Assembly: GCA_934096735.1 (NCBI GenBank)
Contig: CAKOMS010000012.1
Span: forward strand, 1-24,340
Direction of reading: 5' to 3'
Source of the DNA: an uncultured Bacilli bacterium
GTDB lineage: Bacteria > Bacillota_I > Bacilli_A > RF39 > UBA660
Length of the DNA stretch: 24,340 nt
Below are positions 15,301 through 23,823 of this stretch, one piece after another (position 1 is the first letter of the stretch; the number at the start of each line of letters is the position of its first letter). The notes under the pieces were generated by a model that made no database searches, had not been told where the DNA came from, and saw only the letters and a program-made list of their open reading frames with translations. Both the position numbers and the translations under genes were made by a program.

Positions 15301-16640
15301 GTACAGTAGCAGAGAAAACAGCTTATGGTTTTGTTAGAGGTTATTGTGAAGAAAATAATATTATTATGAGAGGAATTGAGGTTGAAAGACTTGCACAAGG
15401 GTGTGTTGGTGTTAAGAGAACAACTGGACAACATCCAGGTGGTATAGTAGTTATTCCAAATTATATGGATGTATTTGATTTTACACCTTATCAGTATCCT
15501 GCTGAAGATGTTGATGCTGCATGGAGAACTACTCATTTTGATTACCATGCAATTGATCAAGATGTATTAAAGTTAGATATTTTAGGACATACTGATCCAA
15601 CTCAACTTAGAATGTTACAAGATTTAACTGGTATAGATGTTAAAACTGTACCTTTTGATGATAAAGAAACAATGGGTCTTTTCTTATCGCCTGAACCACT
15701 TGGAGTTACTAAAGAACAAATAATGAATGATACTGGTACTTTAGGTGTACCTGAGTTTGGTACTGCATTTACTATTGGAATGCTTAGAGATACTAAACCA
15801 ACTACTTTTGGTGAACTCATTAAAATTTCTGGTTTATCTCATGGTACTGATGTTTGGCTTGGAAATGCACAAGAACTTATTAAAAAAGGTGTAGTACCTT
15901 TTAAAGAAGTTATTGGATGTCGTGATGATATAATGGTTTTTTTAATGCAAGCTGGAATGGAACCTATAAAAGCATTTAAAATAATGGAGTTTGTACGTAA
16001 AGGAAAAGCAAGTAAAGATCCAGAGGGATGGTTAAAACATAAACAAACTATGGAAGATGCTGGAATACCTGAGTGGTATATTGATTCTTGTCAAAAAATT
16101 AAGTATATGTTTCCAAAGGCACATGCTGCAGCTTATGTTATGAGTGCATTTAGAATTGCTTGGTTTAAAGTTCATTATCCTGCTGAATATTATGCTTCAT
16201 ACTTTAGTACAAGATTTTCAGATTTTGATTTAGAGTCAATGATTAAAGGGTATGATGGAATAAAAGCTAGAATTAATGAAATAATTGGAAAAGGTTATGA
16301 AGCAACTGCTAAAGAAACAAGTATACTTGAAACACTTCATTTAGCACTTGAGGCTACTGCTAGAGGATTTAAGTTTGGAAATATTGATATAGAGAAGAGT
16401 CAAGCAAAAAATTATGTTATTGCAGATGATGGAATTACTTTAATATCTCCATTTATGTCTTTGGATGGTCTTGGAGATGCAGTTGCAAATAATATTGTTC
16501 AAGAAAGAGATAAAAAAGCCTTTTATTGTATAGAAGATTTTCAAAATAGAGGCAAAGTTAATCAAACTACTATGGAAAAATTAAAGATGCTTGGAGTATT
16601 TAAAGATATGCCAGTGTCTGCTCAACTTAGTTTATTTTAG
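12309..16640 (+). CDS. polC: DNA polymerase III PolC-type, replicative polymerase with 3'-5' exonuclease
   Basis: PolC is the main replicative polymerase of low-GC Gram-positives. The 1443 residues equal the family's usual length. An N-terminal domain and OB fold (about 185-295) lead into a PHP domain that keeps H310-x-H312 and TDH. It is split by the inserted DEDD exonuclease, whose first acidic residues are D406 and E408 in VFDTETTGL, with the later HNASFDIGF and HHRGDYDSEGTA motifs. A Cys4 zinc site (C905, C908, C936, C939) precedes the catalytic PDIDLNF (D965, D967). The last residues, QLSLF, are a sliding-clamp binding motif. All catalytic residues expected are present. It is in tandem with dnaE and followed 12 bases later by fhs. 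Confidence 0.98.
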   Translation: MDELERFFNSINFPYRDEFSNSKILKVVYNRETKVYNVYLEIDKVISYDIITELFMCGKKGINGKDKCYIELVYKNILKEDVFSYVSKIIEGIVFEHPSLSFLSNSLKEVTEDKIILEVGSSVEEKTLKNYIELIEITLKNYGLGIYGIDIIINEEIKNELKKEMEDAKKGIVTEVKKEDSPMVFGYHKDGDITLIKNIMGEAKNVIIEGFIFGIDDSVRKGQKGTAYIFNLKVSDKTDSFLVKFVRFREDEYNQIKKGIKVGKWYRIVGNIEMDSYSKQMLLIGKSIENINSKDIPPVDNASEKRVELHTHTMMSAMDGVIDAKNLVKFARSLGHKAVAVTDHNCLQAYPDLYHAVCDINSGIENEEDKFKVIYGAEMSIINNDVDLIYNLKEYDLLDQEYVVFDTETTGLTPKYDRLIEIGAVKIKNGEVLERFDELINPGRKLSEKIIMLTNITDEMLEDKDNEENALKRFLSFVGDLPMVAHNASFDIGFINATMQRYDLGELQNTVIDTMSMARMLYPEWKNHKLSTLVKNLEVPWDEDSHHRGDYDSEGTAIGFYKMCRTLFNRNIETTTKLYNSINQDELIKFSRPFHMSVLVKNKVGLKNLFKIISYANTKYLFKGDQTKLPKDELSRHREGLLFGSGCVNGEIFEATYTKEDEELAKMMQYYDYIEVQPPEVYSHLINDDYSPLKSMADILTHIKRIIKVAKEAGVMVCATGDVHHLKKEDKIYRDIIINQKFNGKLHPLNRRGIKVPDMHFYTTEEMFSAFSFLDEDLRKEIIVTNPNKIADMCEIVEVIIETGGVPFSPRIENSKEIVEDMVYTRAKEWYGEELPDNIRERIEQELKGIIGGGFDVIYLIAQKLVKKSNDDGFLVGSRGSVGSSFVATMMGITEVNPLPSHYRCPNCKHSIFNDENGEPLAVKYGIGFDLPDKDCPKCGAKMIKDGEDMPFATFLGFNADKVPDIDLNFSDLNQAAAHEYTKVLFGEDNVYRAGTIGTVAEKTAYGFVRGYCEENNIIMRGIEVERLAQGCVGVKRTTGQHPGGIVVIPNYMDVFDFTPYQYPAEDVDAAWRTTHFDYHAIDQDVLKLDILGHTDPTQLRMLQDLTGIDVKTVPFDDKETMGLFLSPEPLGVTKEQIMNDTGTLGVPEFGTAFTIGMLRDTKPTTFGELIKISGLSHGTDVWLGNAQELIKKGVVPFKEVIGCRDDIMVFLMQAGMEPIKAFKIMEFVRKGKASKDPEGWLKHKQTMEDAGIPEWYIDSCQKIKYMFPKAHAAAYVMSAFRIAWFKVHYPAEYYASYFSTRFSDFDLESMIKGYDGIKARINEIIGKGYEATAKETSILETLHLALEATARGFKFGNIDIEKSQAKNYVIADDGITLISPFMSLDGLGDAVANNIVQERDKKAFYCIEDFQNRGKVNQTTMEKLKMLGVFKDMPVSAQLSLF

Positions 16641-16652
16641 AAAGGAATTATT

Positions 16653-18305
16653 ATGAAGGATATAGAAATAGCAAGAAGTGCTAAATTAAAAAATATTTCC
16701 TTAATTTCAGAAGAACTTGGAATTAGAGAAGAAGATATTTATCATTATGGAAATTATATTGGAAAAATAAATAATAATATTATAAAAAATTATGAAGATA
16801 AAAAAGATGGTAAGTTAATTTTAGTAACTGCAATTAATCCAACACCTTTAGGAGAAGGAAAAACTACTATTTCTATATCTATTGCTGATGCACTTAGAAG
16901 GCTTCATAAAAAATCAATTTTGGCACTTAGAGAACCTTCTTTAGGCCCTGTTTTTGGAATTAAAGGAGGAGCAACTGGTGGGGGTTATTCACAAATAGTA
17001 CCAATGGAAGATATTAATTTACATTTTACTGGTGATATTCATGCAATAACTGCAGCTAATAATTTGCTTTCTGCTATTATTGATAATCATATTTATTTTG
17101 GTAATGAATTACATTTTACTAAAGTAGTATGGACAAGATCATTAGATATAAATGATAGAGCACTTAGAAATATAGAAGTTTCTTTAAATAATAATCCAAG
17201 AAGTGATGAATTTAAAATAACTGTAGCAAGTGAAATTATGGCAATTTTATGCTTATCTAAAGATATTTTTGATTTAAGAAGAAGAATTGGTAATATTATA
17301 GTGGGTTACAATGAAGACAGGCCAATATATGCAAGAGATTTAAAAGCAGAAGGAGCACTTACTGTACTTTTGAAAGATGCGATAAAACCTAATTTAGTTC
17401 AAACCTTAGAGGAAACACCCGCACTTGTTCATGGAGGTCCTTTTGCAAATATTGCCCATGGATCAAATAGTATAATTGCTACTAATATGGCTTTAAAACT
17501 TGGTGATTATGTAGTAACTGAAGCTGGTTTTGGAGCTGATTTGGGTTGTGAAAAATTTTTAGATATCAAATGTAGAAGTTTAGGAAAGCATCCAGATGTT
17601 GTAGTTTTAGTTGCAACTATTAAAGCATTAAAATATCATGGTGGAGTATTAAAAGAAGATATTCTTAAAGAAAATGTTGATGCTTTAAAAGTTGGACTTA
17701 ATAATTTATACCATCACGTAAATACTATAAAAAATGTGTTTGGATTGAATGTAGTGGTGGCTATTAATAAGTATGATACAGATACACTTACGGAAATAGA
17801 ATGTTTGGAAAATGAATTAAGTAAGAATAATATTCTATATAGTTTAGTAACTTCGTTTCACGATGGAGGAGAAGGGGCACTAGATATTGCTAAAAAGTTA
17901 ATTAATATTTTGAATGAAGATGAAGTAGATAGATTTAATTATGTATATAGTGATAATGATGATATAGAATTAAAAATAAAAAAGGTGTGTCAAAAAGTAT
18001 ATGGTGCTTTTCTTGTAGAGTTTAGTTTAGAAGCTAGAAAAACTTTAGAAGAAATAAAAAAATTAAAATTAGATAAATATCCAATATGTATTTCAAAGAC
18101 ACAATATTCTTTAAGTGATGATGCTAAAAATTTAGTATTACAAGATAAATTTAATATACACGTTAAAGATATTTATATAAATAATGGAGCAGAATTTATT
18201 GTTGTTATGTGTGGTAATATTATTGCTATGCCAGGTCTTCCTAAGAAACCTAATAGTGAAAATATAGATATTTTACCAAATGGAGATGTAGTTGGAATAT
18301 TTTAA
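16653..18305 (+). CDS. fhs: Formate--tetrahydrofolate ligase
   Basis: The enzyme makes 10-formyl-tetrahydrofolate from formate, tetrahydrofolate and ATP. This feeds purine and formyl-methionyl-tRNA synthesis in the cytoplasm. The 550 residues are close to the usual 555-560. The P-loop NPTPLGEGKTT (62-72) is the family signature. PSLGPVFGIKGGATGGGYSQ follows shortly, and further on come FANIAHGSNSI and EAGFGADLGCEKF, all conserved in the folate and formyl-phosphate binding region. The C-terminus ends in MPGLPKKPNSE and a short tail. AGAAAGGA precedes the ATG. The gene lies within the run from dnaE to mutL and has no metabolic partner nearby. Confidence 0.97.
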   Translation: MKDIEIARSAKLKNISLISEELGIREEDIYHYGNYIGKINNNIIKNYEDKKDGKLILVTAINPTPLGEGKTTISISIADALRRLHKKSILALREPSLGPVFGIKGGATGGGYSQIVPMEDINLHFTGDIHAITAANNLLSAIIDNHIYFGNELHFTKVVWTRSLDINDRALRNIEVSLNNNPRSDEFKITVASEIMAILCLSKDIFDLRRRIGNIIVGYNEDRPIYARDLKAEGALTVLLKDAIKPNLVQTLEETPALVHGGPFANIAHGSNSIIATNMALKLGDYVVTEAGFGADLGCEKFLDIKCRSLGKHPDVVVLVATIKALKYHGGVLKEDILKENVDALKVGLNNLYHHVNTIKNVFGLNVVVAINKYDTDTLTEIECLENELSKNNILYSLVTSFHDGGEGALDIAKKLINILNEDEVDRFNYVYSDNDDIELKIKKVCQKVYGAFLVEFSLEARKTLEEIKKLKLDKYPICISKTQYSLSDDAKNLVLQDKFNIHVKDIYINNGAEFIVVMCGNIIAMPGLPKKPNSENIDILPNGDVVGIF

Positions 18306-18317
18306 AGGAGTGATATA

Positions 18318-18836
18318 GTGGATATTTTTGTACCAGATATGTATTTTCAAAGTATATATACAATTAATTATAAAAAATTAAAGAAAAGTGGTATTAAATG
18401 TATAATATTTGATTTAAATAATACTTTAGTTAGTTATAATGTTAATTATCCTAGTACTAAGTTATTAGAATTAATTAAATCATTAGAAAAAGATTTTAAA
18501 GTAATTATAGTATCAAATAGTAGTAAAAATAGAGTTAGACCTTTTAAAGAAAAATTAAATGTTGATTCTGCTTATAGGTCAATGAAACCAAGTAAGAAAA
18601 AGTTTAAAAAAATTATGAATTTATACGGATTTAAAGATACTGAAATTGTTTTAGTGGGAGATGAGTTAATCGCAGATATTTATGGTGGTAATAGAATGGG
18701 TTTTACTACTATATATGTTAATTCGGTAAGTGAAGATGAACCAATGCATACTAAAATTATTAGATCTTTTGAAAAAATAATTATTAAAAAATTAAATAAA
18801 AAAGGAGTTTTATTTAAGGGGGAGTATTATGAGTAA
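18318..18836 (+). CDS. yqeG: YqeG-family HAD-like phosphatase
   Basis: This is a member of the YqeG (class IIIA HAD) family, typically found beside yqeH; its substrate is not established. The 172 residues match the family length. HAD motif I reads IFDLNNTLV (30-38), motif II is the VSNS of IVSNSSKNR, motif III lies in MKPSKKKFKKIM, and motif IV is VGDELIADIYGGNRMG. The second motif I aspartate of the family consensus DLDNT is Asn34 here, and that residue is normally the general acid/base, so phosphatase activity is in doubt. The start is GTG with AAAGGAG upstream. It overlaps yqeH by 8 bases. Confidence 0.9.
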   Translation: MDIFVPDMYFQSIYTINYKKLKKSGIKCIIFDLNNTLVSYNVNYPSTKLLELIKSLEKDFKVIIVSNSSKNRVRPFKEKLNVDSAYRSMKPSKKKFKKIMNLYGFKDTEIVLVGDELIADIYGGNRMGFTTIYVNSVSEDEPMHTKIIRSFEKIIIKKLNKKGVLFKGEYYE

Positions 18837-19710
18837 ATGTGTAGGTTGTGGAATAAAATTACAAGATAAATTTAAAGATAAATTAGGATATACTAAAAAA
18901 TTAGATAATTTATATTGTGAAAGATGTTTTAAAACAATTCATTATAATGAAGAAAGAAAAATAGATAATTTTAATAATGATGATATTTTAGAAAAAATAA
19001 ATAAGTTAAATAAAAGTACTATTTTTATTAGTGATTTTTTAAGTTTAAATACTGAGGTAATAAAGATTTTTAAAAAGATTAAAAATAAAAAAATACTTGT
19101 TATTAATAAGTGTGATTTAATACCTAATAATATTAAACTTCAACATATTGAAGAAAATATTAAAAATAGTTTTGATTTATATGATGATGTTTTTTTTATA
19201 AGTGCTAAACTTAAATATAATTTAAATAAGTTAATTGATTTTATAGAAGAAGAGAAAAATGTTATTATATGTGGAGAAACTTCAAGTGGTAAAAGTACTC
19301 TTATTAATAAATTAATATCTAGTAATTTAACTACTAGTAAATATAGTAATACTACGCTTGATTTTATTAAATTAAAATATATGGATTATGTTATTTATGA
19401 TAGTCCAGGTCTTGTTATAAATAGTAATAAGAAAAATATTACGAATATAAAGGTTATTACTAAAGTATTAAAGAATGATTATAATGTTATTATTGATGAT
19501 ATTGTAATTAATGGAAGTGGTAATGTTACTTTATTTTTAGATGAGAATGTTAATGTTGTTAGTAAGAAGAAAAAAGATGAATTTCAATATAAATATAGCA
19601 TAAAAGATAAACAAGATATTGAATTAGATAATGGATTTATATTTGTTAAAAATGGATTTAGTATAAGTAGTAATAAAGAATTAGGTATTAGAGATTCGAT
19701 TATAAAGTAG
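18829..19710 (+). CDS. yqeH: Circularly permuted GTPase YqeH, 30S ribosome assembly factor
   Basis: YqeH takes part in small ribosomal subunit maturation. An N-terminal zinc finger has C4, C7, C30 and C33. The GTPase motifs are circularly permuted: G4 NKCD (93-96), G5 SAK (125-127), then G1 GETSSGKST (149-157) and G3 DSPG (191-194). This order defines the family. With 293 residues it is shorter than Bacillus YqeH (about 366), and the loss lies in the C-terminal RNA-binding region. A GGGGGAG-like site precedes the ATG inside the end of yqeG, so translation is probably coupled. Confidence 0.92.
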   Translation: MSKCVGCGIKLQDKFKDKLGYTKKLDNLYCERCFKTIHYNEERKIDNFNNDDILEKINKLNKSTIFISDFLSLNTEVIKIFKKIKNKKILVINKCDLIPNNIKLQHIEENIKNSFDLYDDVFFISAKLKYNLNKLIDFIEEEKNVIICGETSSGKSTLINKLISSNLTTSKYSNTTLDFIKLKYMDYVIYDSPGLVINSNKKNITNIKVITKVLKNDYNVIIDDIVINGSGNVTLFLDENVNVVSKKKKDEFQYKYSIKDKQDIELDNGFIFVKNGFSISSNKELGIRDSIIK

Positions 19711-19717
19711 GGATAAT

Positions 19718-21439
19718 ATGAGTGTTATAAAAGTAATGAGTGAGAATTTAGCTAATAAAATAGCTGCTGGTGAAGTTGTTGAAAAATGTTCTTCAGTAGT
19801 TAAAGAATTAGTAGAAAATTCAATTGATGCAAATAGTAAAAATATAAAAATTATTTTAGTAAAAGGTGGACTTGAAGAAATTACTGTTATAGATGATGGT
19901 AAAGGAATGGATGAAGAAGATGCTAAACTTGCATTTCAAAGACATGCTACAAGTAAGATTTATAAAGATGATGATTTGTTTTTTATAGATACACTTGGTT
20001 TTAGAGGTGAGGCTTTACCTTCTATTTGTAGTGTTTCGGAAGTATATTTAGAAACTTGTATGAATGAAGTTGGTACAATGGTTCATATTAAGGGAGGTAA
20101 TTTAATTGAAACTGGATTATCCAATAGTAGAATTGGTACTAAAATAACTATTACTAATCTATTTTATAATACACCAGCAAGACTTAAATACTTAAAAGGG
20201 GAAACTTCAGAGTTATCTATGGTAGTTTATTTTGTGGAAAGAATTTCATTATCGCATCCTAATATTTCTTTTTCTTTAAGTAATAATGGTAAAGAAATAT
20301 TAAAAACAACAGGAAGTAATAATTTACTTAAATGTATTCATGAAGTATATGGAATGCAAATATCTAGTAATATGCTTAATATAAATGCTACAAGTGATGA
20401 TTTTGTAATTGATGGTTTTATTTCTAAACCAGAAGTTCTTAAGTCTAATAAAAATCATTTAATTACATTTATTAATGGAAGATTAGTTAGAAATAGTGAA
20501 ATTAATAGAGCAATAAATGATGCTTATTATACTTATAAACCTGATGGAAAATATCCGGTTGTAGTCCTTAATATTTATGTTGATCCAACACTTGTTGATG
20601 TAAATATTCATCCAACTAAACAAGATGTTAAGTTAAGTAAGATGAATGTATTGTATGATTTAATATATAATACTATCAAAAAAAGATTATATGATTCTTT
20701 ACTTATTCCAGATGGGTTAAAAAAAGAAGATGATAGTAAAGATAATTTTGTAGATGTAAGTGATTTAGAGTATAAAAAAGAAGAAAATCATCAATTTACT
20801 ATGGATTTTGGTGAATCTAATAAAGAAGTTGCTGTTAAAAATGAAGAATTTAAGAATTTGGTTTTATATCCTGTTGGTCTTTGCTTAGGAACTTATATTG
20901 TTTGTGAAAATGATGAAGGAATTTATTTACTTGATCAACATGCTGCACAAGAAAGAGTTAATTATGAACATTATTTAAAAAATCTTATTGAAAGTGAGGT
21001 ACATATTACAGGATTATTAATACCAATAAATATTGAATTTAGTCATAGTGAATATATTAAATTTAAAGAAAATAGTAAAATATTTACAGATATGGGATTT
21101 AAATATAATGAATTTGGTATAAATACTATTCAAGTTACTCATCATCCAACTTGGCTTAGATCTGGGATAGAAGAGGCATCAATAAGAAAAATAATTGATT
21201 TAATTATTACTATGGAGGGTAAGTTTGATTCAATAAAATTTAGAGAAAATGTTGCAATAACTTTAGCATGTAAAATGGCTATAAAAGCTAATGAGCATAT
21301 TTCAATGTTAGAAATTGAGGGATTACTTAAGAATCTAGTTAAGTGTGATCAACCTTATAATTGTCCACATGGAAGACCTACAATTATTAAGTTTAGTATT
21401 TATGATTTAGAAAAAATGTTTAAAAGAGCAATGGATTAA
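19718..21439 (+). CDS. mutL: DNA mismatch repair protein MutL
   Basis: MutL couples mismatch recognition by MutS to strand removal. The GHKL ATPase motifs are complete: KELVENSIDA (29-38, catalytic E30 and Mg-binding N34), DDGKGM (59-64), ATSK (77-80) and GFRGEAL (94-100). A linker rich in acidic and basic residues (about 330-370) leads to a C-terminal dimerisation domain with the endonuclease motif DQHAAQERVNYE (406-417). ACKMAIKANEH and CPHGRP complete the metal site. It is thus of the nicking type found in bacteria without MutH. The 573 residues are slightly short because of the linker. mutS is not in the window; the gene lies seven bases after yqeH. Confidence 0.97.
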   Translation: MSVIKVMSENLANKIAAGEVVEKCSSVVKELVENSIDANSKNIKIILVKGGLEEITVIDDGKGMDEEDAKLAFQRHATSKIYKDDDLFFIDTLGFRGEALPSICSVSEVYLETCMNEVGTMVHIKGGNLIETGLSNSRIGTKITITNLFYNTPARLKYLKGETSELSMVVYFVERISLSHPNISFSLSNNGKEILKTTGSNNLLKCIHEVYGMQISSNMLNINATSDDFVIDGFISKPEVLKSNKNHLITFINGRLVRNSEINRAINDAYYTYKPDGKYPVVVLNIYVDPTLVDVNIHPTKQDVKLSKMNVLYDLIYNTIKKRLYDSLLIPDGLKKEDDSKDNFVDVSDLEYKKEENHQFTMDFGESNKEVAVKNEEFKNLVLYPVGLCLGTYIVCENDEGIYLLDQHAAQERVNYEHYLKNLIESEVHITGLLIPINIEFSHSEYIKFKENSKIFTDMGFKYNEFGINTIQVTHHPTWLRSGIEEASIRKIIDLIITMEGKFDSIKFRENVAITLACKMAIKANEHISMLEIEGLLKNLVKCDQPYNCPHGRPTIIKFSIYDLEKMFKRAMD

Positions 21440-21462
21440 TTTAATAATTATTGCTTTTTTTG

Positions 21463-21491
21463 TTGATTAGAATTAGTTATTATATTATACT
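21463..21491 (+). promoter_or_regulatory. Promoter of the second surface protein
   Basis: TTGATT (21463-21468) and TATACT (21486-21491) are exactly 17 bases apart. The start point near 21498 makes an ATG at 21509 nearly leaderless. It favours the ATG at 21527, which has GAGG at 21518-21521. A poor AT-rich palindrome and T-run (about 21443-21461) after mutL may be a weak terminator. Confidence 0.55.
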
Positions 21492-21526
21492 TTTAGTAGG
21501 GTAGAATAATGATAATAGAGGTGAAT

Positions 21527-23317
21527 ATGAAAAGAAAAATGTTATTTTTAGCTATTTTTGTTTTTTTATTTATATTTTTAACATATAAAAATTTTTGGAA
21601 TTTAAAAAATAGTACTTCTAATAGTACTTCTAAGTATGTAGTTAATAATAGTAATAATTCTTTAGCAATTATGATTATGGGCGATGATGGAGAGTATACT
21701 CAAAGTGAGGGTATACCTAAAAGTGGTTATATACTTAGTTTAAATAATTCTAAGTGTGTTAATCAAAATGATGAAGTAGTCGATGCAAAAATGAAGTTTG
21801 TAAATGGAAAAGTAATTGTTTATACAGAAACAACTTTATATTGTTATTTATATTTTGATAAAAATAATGTTACTGATTTATTAATTCAAAGTACTAATTT
21901 GGTTTCTACTAGTCAAACTGTTACATTAAAAGCTAGTGATGTAGATGGTATAGATAGTTATTATTTTGGCAAAATTGATCCAAGTAGTGATAATGTTAGT
22001 TATACTAAAGTATCTAATAATGAAGTAAATACTACAGAAACAGTTAGTGAAGAAGGAAAATATTATTTTTCAGTTATTGATGCTTATGGAGAAATAACTA
22101 CAGTAAATGAAGAATTTTTTAGAACTAGTTTTAGTGTTACAAATGGTGTTGTAACACCTAGTTATGTTATCACTATGAAAGGATATTCGTTCTTGCTTCC
22201 TACACCTAGTGCTAATACTGGTTATACTATTGAAACTACTTGGAATGGTAATGGTAAAACATATGCAAGTGGAAGTAGTTATACACCAAGTAGTAATGCT
22301 ACTTTAAGTGTTAGTGGTGTAATAAGTGGTTATACAGTTAAACTTAATATAGTAAATGGTACTACTACAAGTACAAATCCTGTTTTAGTTCAAAGTGGTA
22401 AAAGTGCTCAATTTACTATTAATCCAATTAATGGTTATAAATTAAAAATAACATCAGATGGTTGTGGTGGAACGTTATCAGGATCAACTTATACAATTAG
22501 TAATATTACTAGTGATAAAACTTGTTCAATAACATTAAAGAAAAAAAATCCAGCTGGTGAATATATTAAAAATTATGGTCCCACAGGACTTGAGAGTACT
22601 GCTAGAAATGGACTTTATAGATTTTTAAAAACTTCTAACAATTATGTATGTTTAGGAACTTGTACTACAAATACTAAATATAGAATTATTGGAATAACTG
22701 ATGGAAGTACTACAAATACAAAATTAGGTTTAAAGAGTTATCAATTAAAAGTTATTAGAAATAGTGTTTTTGCAAATGCTGTTGAATGGCATAATGTAAA
22801 AGATGCTGATATAACTTGGGATCAAAGTACATTATTTACATATTTAAATGTTACTAATAAATCAAAAATAATACCGAGTGGTTGGAGTAATTTAATATCA
22901 TATGTAAAATGGTATAATGGAGTTATAACTTCAACTGCTGGTAATTATGAAACTGGTGCTTTAGTTGCTAAAAGTGAAATGTCTTCTATAACTAGTGGTA
23001 CATCACAAATAGGACTTATGTATAGATCTGATTTGTTTTATTCTCATATTGCTAATGGTACTTATGATTGTTTGGAACATCCATATTGTAAAGATTCTTG
23101 GATACCAGCATCATCAAACAAGGAATGGACTATGTCTAGGTATAGATACTATACTAATTCAGCAGGTATGATTTATTCAACTGAAGAATATGGTAGAGAT
23201 GGTGCATATTCATATGACTTTAAGTTTAGTGTAAGACCGGTGTTCTATTTATCAACTGATGTTGATTATAGTGGTGTTGGAAATGGTACTTCATCAAATC
23301 CATTTATTTTAGAATAG
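21527..23317 (+). CDS. Surface protein, non-diversified paralogue of the DGR target
   Basis: This is a secreted or membrane-anchored protein of 596 residues from ATG 21527, or 602 from the in-frame ATG at 21509. A basic start (MKRK) and a strong hydrophobic segment form a signal anchor. The next 80 residues match the same module in the DGR target (LAIM, KMKFVNGK, CYLYFDK). Then come Ig-like or InlB-type beta domains (about 95-340, with TNGVV, GYTIE and GYKLKI repeats). The C-terminal lectin-like domain has MSRYRYY, SVRPVFYL and SGVGNGT, aligning with WLLSPY, GARPVVSL and SGEGNGT of the target. No template repeat matching it is in the window. Codon choice (ACT, GCT, GGT) matches the housekeeping genes, so it looks native. 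No sorting signal is seen. The ligand is unknown. Confidence 0.85.
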   Translation: MKRKMLFLAIFVFLFIFLTYKNFWNLKNSTSNSTSKYVVNNSNNSLAIMIMGDDGEYTQSEGIPKSGYILSLNNSKCVNQNDEVVDAKMKFVNGKVIVYTETTLYCYLYFDKNNVTDLLIQSTNLVSTSQTVTLKASDVDGIDSYYFGKIDPSSDNVSYTKVSNNEVNTTETVSEEGKYYFSVIDAYGEITTVNEEFFRTSFSVTNGVVTPSYVITMKGYSFLLPTPSANTGYTIETTWNGNGKTYASGSSYTPSSNATLSVSGVISGYTVKLNIVNGTTTSTNPVLVQSGKSAQFTINPINGYKLKITSDGCGGTLSGSTYTISNITSDKTCSITLKKKNPAGEYIKNYGPTGLESTARNGLYRFLKTSNNYVCLGTCTTNTKYRIIGITDGSTTNTKLGLKSYQLKVIRNSVFANAVEWHNVKDADITWDQSTLFTYLNVTNKSKIIPSGWSNLISYVKWYNGVITSTAGNYETGALVAKSEMSSITSGTSQIGLMYRSDLFYSHIANGTYDCLEHPYCKDSWIPASSNKEWTMSRYRYYTNSAGMIYSTEEYGRDGAYSYDFKFSVRPVFYLSTDVDYSGVGNGTSSNPFILE

Positions 23318-23338
23318 GCTCTTTAAGAGTCTTTTCTT
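23317..23338 (+). terminator. Rho-independent terminator after the surface protein gene
   Basis: GGCTCT and AAGAGTC-type halves (23317-23331) form a short stem with a G-T pair and a tiny loop. TTTTCTT follows. The hairpin starts at the last base of the stop codon and ends about 60 bases before mscL. Confidence 0.55.
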
Positions 23339-23397
23339 ATGATAATTTGTTGAAAAACAAGGACTTTTATTATAAAATATGTGTAGGTGGTGATGAT

Positions 23398-23823
23398 ATG
23401 ATAAAAGAATTTAAAAAGTTTATTTCTAGAGGTAATGTTCTTGATTTAGCTGTTGGTGTTATTATTGGAGGAGCTTTTTCAAGTATTGTTACATCCCTAG
23501 TTAATAATATATTTACTCCAATTATTGGAATTATTGTTGGAGGAAGAGATTTTAGTAATTTATCTATTAAAGTAGGAAGTGCTAAAATAATGTATGGAGC
23601 TTTTATACAATCTGTAATTGATTTTTTGATTATTTCAATATGTTTATTCATAATTGTAAAATTTGTTAATAAAATTACAGAGGATATACAAAAGTTAGAA
23701 AAGAAAGATAAAAAAGAAGAAGAGAAAAAAGCAGTAGTTACTAAAAGTAATGAAGAGATTCTTTTAGAAGAAATAAGAGATTTACTTAAAGAAGATAAGA
23801 AAGGAAAAGTGAAAAAATGTTAG
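23398..23823 (+). CDS. mscL: Large-conductance mechanosensitive channel MscL
   Basis: MscL is a homopentameric membrane pore that opens under membrane tension and releases solutes on osmotic downshock. The 141 residues begin MIKEFKKFISRGNVLDLAVG, a typical amphipathic N-terminal helix and TM1 entry. TM1 continues with the glycine-rich VIIGGAFSSIV; TM2 is FIQSVIDFLIISICLFIIVKF. The C-terminal bundle is long and highly charged (KKDKKEEEKK). The start is ATG 23398, where homology begins, with GGTGGTGAT before it. A TTG-initiated extension from 23347 is not supported. It overlaps the next gene by 7 bases. Confidence 0.95.
   Translation: MIKEFKKFISRGNVLDLAVGVIIGGAFSSIVTSLVNNIFTPIIGIIVGGRDFSNLSIKVGSAKIMYGAFIQSVIDFLIISICLFIIVKFVNKITEDIQKLEKKDKKEEEKKAVVTKSNEEILLEEIRDLLKEDKKGKVKKC

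Noticed and set aside
15261..15820. Minus-strand frames inside polC
   Set aside because: They overlap conserved PolC catalytic sequence and resemble no protein family.
23347..23397. TTG-initiated N-terminal extension of MscL
   Set aside because: MscL homology begins at the ATG at 23398, which has its own ribosome binding site.
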